Assembly (NCBI GenBank): GCA_900660155.1 | Contig: CABFPE010000076.1 | Span: 1,141,967-1,205,966 of the forward strand | Direction of reading: 5' to 3' | DNA: 64,000 nt | DNA from: Hofstenia miamia | Lineage: Eukaryota > Xenacoelomorpha > Acoela > Hofsteniidae | The notes under the pieces: generated by a model | What the model saw: the letters and a program-made list of their open reading frames with translations, nothing else | Told to the model about the DNA's origin: nothing | Databases searched by the model: none | Position numbers and translations under genes: made by a program | Part shown: piece by piece, positions 62,770 through 64,000 of the stretch | How the letters are laid out: every line of letters starts with the position of its first letter | Position numbering within the stretch: the stretch's first letter is position 1

Positions 62770-62950
62770 GTGAAACTGGCTGTGGCAAAAGCACCCAAAT
62801 TCCGCAATATTTGTTTGAAAATGGTTGGTCTGAAAATAAAAAAGAAATTTATATTACTCAACCTCGGCGTATTGCCGCGGTAACGTTAGCTGCTCGCATT
62901 GCCACTGAAATGGGGTGTAAACTTGGCGAAACTGTGGGTTACAATATCAG
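62770..62950 (+). CDS. DHX35: DHX35 exon 2 (Walker A and motif Ia)
   Basis: Encodes [20 protein letters not shown] (motif I, nucleotide binding) and [20 protein letters not shown] (motif Ia, RNA binding), ending GYNIR at ATCAG|GTTACT, phase 2. The DEAH box and the rest of the protein lie beyond the right edge; intron 2 is at least 1050 bp and no further exon was recognised before 64000. Confidence 0.93.
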
Positions 62951-63321
62951 GTTACTCATTTATGCATTTTCTAAACATTGTTTGAATATTCACATCCTCG
63001 TTATTCTAGATAAAGATTTTGACATCTCGTCATAATTAATGTATCTCCTATTATGAAATACATTTAAAATGTAGTTTTGAGGTTTTGTAATATAATTTAC
63101 CGCAATATATTATTTAGAAATAAGTTCAATTACTCAGCACAAAGTCTTTCTCTTTCGTTTAAAAACTAGCTCCATTGTTTTAATTGTTGTTCAACAATAT
63201 AAATATTACCGATTAATTTTGTTCATGAACAATTTCATCTACAAATATCTTCACAAGAGTGAAATACAATTTATTATGACCTAATTCAATTGAACACTTT
63301 AAACTACATGTATTTTCATAT

Positions 63322-63353
<32 letters not shown>

Positions 63354-64000
63354 TTTGAAAGTATAAAAATTTTGAGTGAGAGTTAACTTGGTGTGATTTT
63401 ATAATTTTGTGAATGAAAATGTGTTGTTTGTGTTTAAAATGCTTGTAATAAAGTTATTATTTCTGGTTTATCAATATTTTCGAGCGAATTTTCTAGACTA
63501 TTTGAAATGTTTCTCATTATACACAATGATTGAAATTGAAAAATTCATTTGTGTTTTGTGATATATCTATGAACTGTATTTTTGAAGGGCGTAACTCATC
63601 ATTTGATTTCATTTCTGTGCTACGCATAAACCGGATTTCAAAATGATGTTATTTGGTCTAATATGTATACCAAAGCACTTATCAAATTATTTCCAAGGCA
63701 GCCTGATGTTGTTTCAGTTCACACTACGCAGTTGCAAACTTTTGTTTTTGATTCTACGCAGTGTAACTATGTGTGAGTTTAGTTTCCTCTATAAAATGCC
63801 GAGAAACCATTTGTGCAATTGAGCGCAAAGATATTTTCCTAATCAAAACTGATGATGATCAAATCCTGTTGAATTTTTGCATCCTCTTCCTTGGACATGC
63901 TGCTCATGTTCTGCACGAAATTCATCAGTTATGATATCAGCACGTCTTGCTTCAAACTCGACACGTAGGCGGATACTGTGGCCATTTCAATTTTTAAGGG
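62951..64000 (+). other. DHX35 intron 2 (partial), with (TA)n at 63321-63352
   Basis: No DHX35 exon is recognised. A (TA)n run lies at 63321-63352. Two short CpG-containing open stretches, plus 63632-63777 and minus about 63850-63990, have no identified family. Confidence 0.55.

Noticed and set aside
63632-63777. Open stretch (WSNMYTKALIKLF ...) as the next DHX35 exon
   Set aside because: It lacks the FDD and DEAH-side motifs expected after the GYNIR exon and has no convincing acceptor in the right phase.
63850-63990. Minus-strand open stretch (EFEARRADIITDEFRAEHEQ) as a host gene exon
   Set aside because: Coding-like composition and CpG content, but truncated by the window edge, with no recognised family or splice sites; not supportable.

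Overview
This window looks like an AT-rich invertebrate (metazoan) nuclear genome. It has spliced host genes with GT-AG introns, lipin and DHX35 orthologues, and a dense nest of transposable elements. I cannot place it more precisely than that. No rRNA, tRNA or CRISPR array was seen.

Layout. The left third (1-17.2 kb) is host-like sequence with ordinary CpG content. It holds a Tc1/mariner-type transposase tail (1-252), an hAT-like MITE, a broken copy of a dispersed uncharacterised gene family (4.3-6.0 kb, minus), and the 5' half of a lipin gene (minus; start codon at 17187, last exon seen 6878-7046). The lipin catalytic half is not visible and presumably lies beyond the left edge. From about 17.4 to 60.5 kb the DNA is nearly CpG-free and repeat-dominated: a foldback, a LINE fragment (21-22 kb), pieces of one gypsy-type LTR family in both orientations, a 22-kb Polinton/Maverick (24,783-47,042, inverted termini, 6-bp target duplication GCTTCC), a 10.6-kb gypsy-type element inside it (32,448-43,030, target duplication GTAT), more LTR and pol remnants (47-51 kb), a second gag-protease-LTR remnant (52.9-55.8 kb) and a Merlin transposon with about 0.8-kb inverted arms (58.4-60.5 kb). 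The right end returns to CpG-containing host DNA with a LINE 3' tail (60.9-61.6 kb) and the first two exons of DHX35 (plus, 62,506-62,950).

The nesting order can be read directly: the Polinton landed in an LTR copy, and a member of the same LTR family then landed in the Polinton. The virus-like elements are all broken fossils.

Assembly caution. Each of the seven single-N positions (14694, 26131, 28268, 41022, 41225, 44288, 56280) joins pieces that repeat sequence found nearby, with only a few base or copy-number differences. These are most simply unmerged contig ends or haplotypes. The doubled lipin exons and several repeated open frames should therefore not be read as biological duplications.
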